A stretch of 64,000 nucleotides of DNA, taken from positions 107,587-171,586 of the forward strand of contig NZ_JBHMFC010000001.1 of assembly GCF_042427585.1 (NCBI RefSeq). The letters run 5' to 3'. How positions within the stretch are numbered: position 1 is the stretch's first letter; every line of letters starts with the position of its first letter. The translations under genes were made by a program, and so were the position numbers. The DNA comes from Pseudalgibacter ostreae. Its GTDB lineage: Bacteria > Bacteroidota > Bacteroidia > Flavobacteriales > Flavobacteriaceae. A model generated the notes under the pieces. The model was not told where the DNA came from and did no database searches. It was given only the letters and a program-made list of their open reading frames with translations. This document shows, one piece after another, positions 61,239 to 64,000 of this stretch.

Positions 61239-62216
61239 TTATTTTATTTTAATAGATGTAGCAATGGCTTCCAGTTCAAACATATAATCGCGTTTTTCTA
61301 CAGAAGGCGCAAACACAAAGCCCTCCATTACAACCCAACGGTTATTAACCTTATCTTCTATAACGTAATTAATAAATGGCCCGCCCATAAAGGCATTTTC
61401 CATATCCCATACTCCTTTAGTTTCTAAAACGGGCTTTTGGTCTATCACCGTTTTAAAATGAAAAGGCGTATAAGCTTTTTCGGTAACCATGTATGCGTTC
61501 TCTGTAGGGCCAGGAATCATGTTTTTGTTAACAGAATCTCTTATTTTTATAATTTGCTTTACCATGCTATCATTGCTCTTTATAGCCTCATAAGGCAACT
61601 CATAAAGCGTGAAGTTCATACTGCCCGTATTGATATCCTTTCTTATCCAGAAAAAATTATTCTCTTCTTTAGCAATCCTATATGCTGAAGGAAACTTAAT
61701 AGTTAACCCTAATTTTTCTTCGATAGTCTTATCCTTATGCAAAGAAAGACTGATGCGCCTTTGCTTTTCGGTAAGTTCCGCACTTAAAAATGCATTGATA
61801 ATTTTTTCTGAATGAGCATTCATCTGATCCACAATATCTGCTTTATTTCGACCCCTTACCAGCACGACTCGTTGGGGTTTTGCGTATACGTCATCTATAA
61901 TAGAAACGCCAGAATCTTTATGTTTTTCAATTTTTAGAACGGTTCTATTTTTTGTGACAAACCCAGAGAAGACACTAGGTGGAATCTGGCTCATACTAAA
62001 CATAGGTTCATCTTGTGGCAAGCCATCTACTACAGTGGCCAAGACCCCTCTAATTGCTTCGCCAACCCCACTGGTCCACATCTCATTCTCCACAACAACA
62101 GAAACACTGTTCAGGTTACCAGAAGAATCTGGAAGATGTTTTTCATTAGACGATTTTTTGTCCCCACAGCTGCTTAAAAACAAAGCAATAAAAGCAACTA
62201 AAAAAAATTTATACAT
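61239..62216 (-). CDS. DUF4837 family lipoprotein
   Basis: 325 aa. Lipobox LFLSSC with Cys17. Conserved blocks for DUF4837: VVENEMWTSGVGEAIRGVL, FSMSQIPPSVFSGF, PQRVVLVRGR, and VIEDKVNNRWVVMEGFV. The function is unknown. It lies 22 nt after the lytic transglycosylase gene, so the two are likely co-transcribed, suggesting an envelope role. Confidence 0.88.
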   Translation of the reverse strand: MYKFFLVAFIALFLSSCGDKKSSNEKHLPDSSGNLNSVSVVVENEMWTSGVGEAIRGVLATVVDGLPQDEPMFSMSQIPPSVFSGFVTKNRTVLKIEKHKDSGVSIIDDVYAKPQRVVLVRGRNKADIVDQMNAHSEKIINAFLSAELTEKQRRISLSLHKDKTIEEKLGLTIKFPSAYRIAKEENNFFWIRKDINTGSMNFTLYELPYEAIKSNDSMVKQIIKIRDSVNKNMIPGPTENAYMVTEKAYTPFHFKTVIDQKPVLETKGVWDMENAFMGGPFINYVIEDKVNNRWVVMEGFVFAPSVEKRDYMFELEAIATSIKIK

Positions 62217-62238
62217 AATGTTACGGTTTTACAGGAGT

Positions 62239-63780
62239 TTACCCTTTAGATATTTTGAGTTTCATCCCAGGTTTTAAAGTTGTACCACTAATACCGTTCC
62301 AATCTTTAATATTTTGAACAGAAACTCCTGGATATTTTTGTGAAATACTCCAAAGCGAATCCCCGCTCCTTACGGTATAAAGAACTGCACTACCCGACCC
62401 CACCTGTGTAACAGCAGCTTTAACTGATGATGCAACGGGTTGCTGCGCATTTTTAGGATAAATTGTTAAACGCTGGCCTATAGAGATATTATTACTTCTT
62501 AAACCATTCCATTGTTTGATCTGACTCACTCTAACCCCATATTTTCTAGCAATATGCCCTAAAACATCCCCAGACCTTACCCTATAGGTTGTTTTTGTAT
62601 TGGCATCAAAAAATTGAGGCATTGGTTTTTCACGTTTATCAAATTCCGCTTGTGCAAAAGCATAAATAGACGCTTCATTATTAACAAAACTACCTATAAC
62701 GGATCTTGGTAAACGTAAAGTATAGTTTTCATCTTTAATAAAAGGAATAATATCTAATTTATATGACGGATTTAAAAACTGAAGCTCTTCTATATTAACC
62801 CCTGTAACCTCCGAAACCTGATCAAGTGTTATCATCTGTTTTACATGTACAGTATCGGTTTCGACATAGGCAAACTCAGGTTTTATATTCTTAAAACCAT
62901 GTGCTTCGGCATATTCAAAAATATACATAGTGGCCAAAAATGCAGGTAGGTAGCCTGCGGTTTCACGTGGAAGATTATGCCTTATGTTCCAGTAATTTTG
63001 ATAGCCTCCCGAGCGGCGAATGGCTTTTGTAACATTTCCAGGTCCTGAATTGTAGGCTGCCAATGCCAAATCCCAATCGCCAAAAATCTCATAAAGTCTA
63101 GATAAATATTTAGCAGCTGCTTTAGTAGATTTTATAGGGTCGCTGCGCTCATCGACATAGCTGCTTACATCCAACCCATACATTTTACCAGTTGCAAACA
63201 TAAACTGCCACAAACCAGTGGCTCCTACTCTAGACTTAGCCCTAGGTTTTAGTGCAGATTCCACAATGGCTAGATATTTAATTTCCAAAGGAATATCATG
63301 ATTATCCAAAGCTTGCTCAAACATGGGAAAATAGTATGAGCTAAGGGCCATTAGTTTTTGTAAATGGTTTTTTCTATGTTTTAAATAAGATTTAATTACA
63401 CTTTCTAGACCAGGATTGTACTCCACATTAAAAGGCGTTTTGGCGTTAAGATCCAAAAGTCTCTTTTTTAATGTATCTGTAGGTAATTCGGGATAATCTA
63501 CAGCCTCAAAAGACAACTCGGTAACAGACTTATAAATGGTATCATAAAGCGTATTACTGTATAACTCTTCAAGCCACATTTTGTCAATTTCCGAAGCTTC
63601 CCGATGATCCTCAAGATTTTTTATTGAAACGCTATCGGCCTCTATTTTAATACTTTTTTGGGTTGCTACCACCCCATCATCTCCCAAAGAATCTCTTACA
63701 GTTCTATTAGAATCGTGCGTTTGAGAAAAACAAATCTCGAAACTACATAGTACCAACACAATAATAAACCTAAATGTCAT
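62239..63780 (-). CDS. mltD: Lytic transglycosylase with two LysM domains (MltD-like)
   Basis: 513 aa. Signal peptide (about 1-19), a connecting helical region, an SLT domain (about 150-290) with catalytic Glu174 in AIVESALKP, the GATGLWQFM and AAYNSGPGNV motifs, then two LysM repeats (about 396-440, RVRSGDVLGHIARKYG; and 463-510, VRSGDSLWSISQKYP). Cleaves glycan strands to anhydromuropeptides while bound to peptidoglycan. ATG start at 63780. The region to its right (63781-63961) is AT-rich. Confidence 0.95.
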   Translation of the reverse strand: MTFRFIIVLVLCSFEICFSQTHDSNRTVRDSLGDDGVVATQKSIKIEADSVSIKNLEDHREASEIDKMWLEELYSNTLYDTIYKSVTELSFEAVDYPELPTDTLKKRLLDLNAKTPFNVEYNPGLESVIKSYLKHRKNHLQKLMALSSYYFPMFEQALDNHDIPLEIKYLAIVESALKPRAKSRVGATGLWQFMFATGKMYGLDVSSYVDERSDPIKSTKAAAKYLSRLYEIFGDWDLALAAYNSGPGNVTKAIRRSGGYQNYWNIRHNLPRETAGYLPAFLATMYIFEYAEAHGFKNIKPEFAYVETDTVHVKQMITLDQVSEVTGVNIEELQFLNPSYKLDIIPFIKDENYTLRLPRSVIGSFVNNEASIYAFAQAEFDKREKPMPQFFDANTKTTYRVRSGDVLGHIARKYGVRVSQIKQWNGLRSNNISIGQRLTIYPKNAQQPVASSVKAAVTQVGSGSAVLYTVRSGDSLWSISQKYPGVSVQNIKDWNGISGTTLKPGMKLKISKG

Positions 63781-63909
63781 ATATTTTTTTCGTTAATGTA
63801 TAAAACGATAATATGGCTAAAATCGTATTTTTAATATTAATTTAAAAGTTTAATCCAAATTAACTTTTAAATACTGAAGTGATTTAAACTTTTTTTAAAA
63901 AAATGAGAA

Positions 63910-63958
63910 GGGTTGTGGATATTTGTGTTGCGAAACATAAATAACTAAATCACAACCC
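63910..63958. other. Inverted repeat near the right edge
   Basis: GGGTTGTG (63910-63917) and CACAACCC (63951-63958) are exact inverse copies 33 nt apart, right before a new ATG. May be a hairpin or a mobile-element feature; the window ends too soon to decide. Confidence 0.35.
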
Positions 63959-63961
63959 TAT

Positions 63962-64000
63962 ATGTACTCAGTACTCGACAAATATACAATAGAAATGGAA
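63962..64000 (+). CDS. Start of an unidentified rightward gene (cut by window edge)
   Basis: An ATG at 63962 opens a frame of 13 codons (MYSVLDKYTIEME) to the window end. A GATATTTG element at 63918-63925 lies 37 nt upstream as a possible -7 box. Too short to identify; a transposase is one possibility given the inverted repeat just upstream, but this is a guess. Confidence 0.35.
   Translation, partial: MYSVLDKYTIEME

Noticed and set aside
1..64000. tRNA, rRNA or complete insertion sequence
   Set aside because: I read all gaps longer than about 100 nt and found no cloverleaf-like sequence, rRNA motif or transposase gene; a dedicated scan (tRNAscan-SE, Infernal) was not possible.

Overview
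The window comes from a member of the Bacteroidota, almost certainly the family Flavobacteriaceae. It is AT-rich. It has an F-type ATP synthase cluster without atpD and atpC beside it, a type IX secretion lipoprotein (PorW/SprE), many families typical of Flavobacteriia (DUF4292, DUF4837, DUF5687, DUF6168, DUF6341, DUF6427, DUF6909, a CCDC81-type HU-SPOR protein), and promoters of the Bacteroidota type (TTTG, 19-21 nt, TAnnTTTG). Several genes start at TTG or GTG. I saw no rRNA, tRNA, CRISPR array or complete insertion sequence.

Layout. 1-2123: leftward pair trhO-trhP (two tRNA U34 hydroxylation enzymes), overlapping by 4 nt. 2124-2618: a gene-free stretch that appears to encode a structured RNA of about 190 nt with its own promoter and terminator. 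2619-6223: recA, then a lipoprotein, an ECF sigma factor and a membrane-anchored beta-barrel partner. 6310-12751: housekeeping genes (plsC, trpS, dprA), a transmembrane HU-SPOR protein, and a TPP-riboswitch operon of a PnuT-like thiamine transporter with an acyl-CoA-dehydrogenase-fold protein. 12974-19659: leftward envelope cluster (flippase, dut, sugar nucleotidyltransferase, TPR protein, DUF4292 lipoprotein, EnvC-like protein). 19876-29217: leftward porW-bactofilin-atpZ-DUF6168-atpBEFHAG, ending in a 55-bp tandem repeat that duplicates the tail of atpG. 29388-38560: ABC exporter, a PaaE-like reductase, a GT9/DUF4254 pair, upp, purD and small membrane proteins. 38797-60786: a large surface-polysaccharide locus, almost all leftward: M23 peptidase, GH3 and DUF6909 proteins, Wzz-like protein, rfbBACD (dTDP-L-rhamnose), a uronate epimerase, Wzx, a TupA-type ATP-grasp protein, glycosyltransferases, Wzy/WaaL-like proteins, UDP-xylose synthase, the priming glycosyltransferase and a CapK-like ligase. 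60975-63780: tatA, a DUF4837 lipoprotein and a LysM lytic transglycosylase. A new rightward reading frame begins at the right edge.

How the genes fit together. The polysaccharide locus reads as a Wzx/Wzy-dependent pathway. A polyprenyl-phosphate sugar transferase primes the lipid; glycosyltransferases add sugars from dTDP-rhamnose, UDP-xylose and a UDP-uronate; Wzx flips, Wzy polymerises and the Wzz-like protein sets chain length. The genes from about 43.4 to 51.3 kb are visibly more AT-rich than their flanks, as expected for an exchangeable serotype core. The strongest leads outside known annotation are the candidate RNA between trhO and recA, the flavoprotein coupled to the riboswitch-controlled transporter, the DUF6909-GH3 pair (DUF6909 has nucleoside-phosphorylase-like motifs), and the repeat built from the end of atpG. 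All assignments come from reading sequence and motifs; no database search was run.
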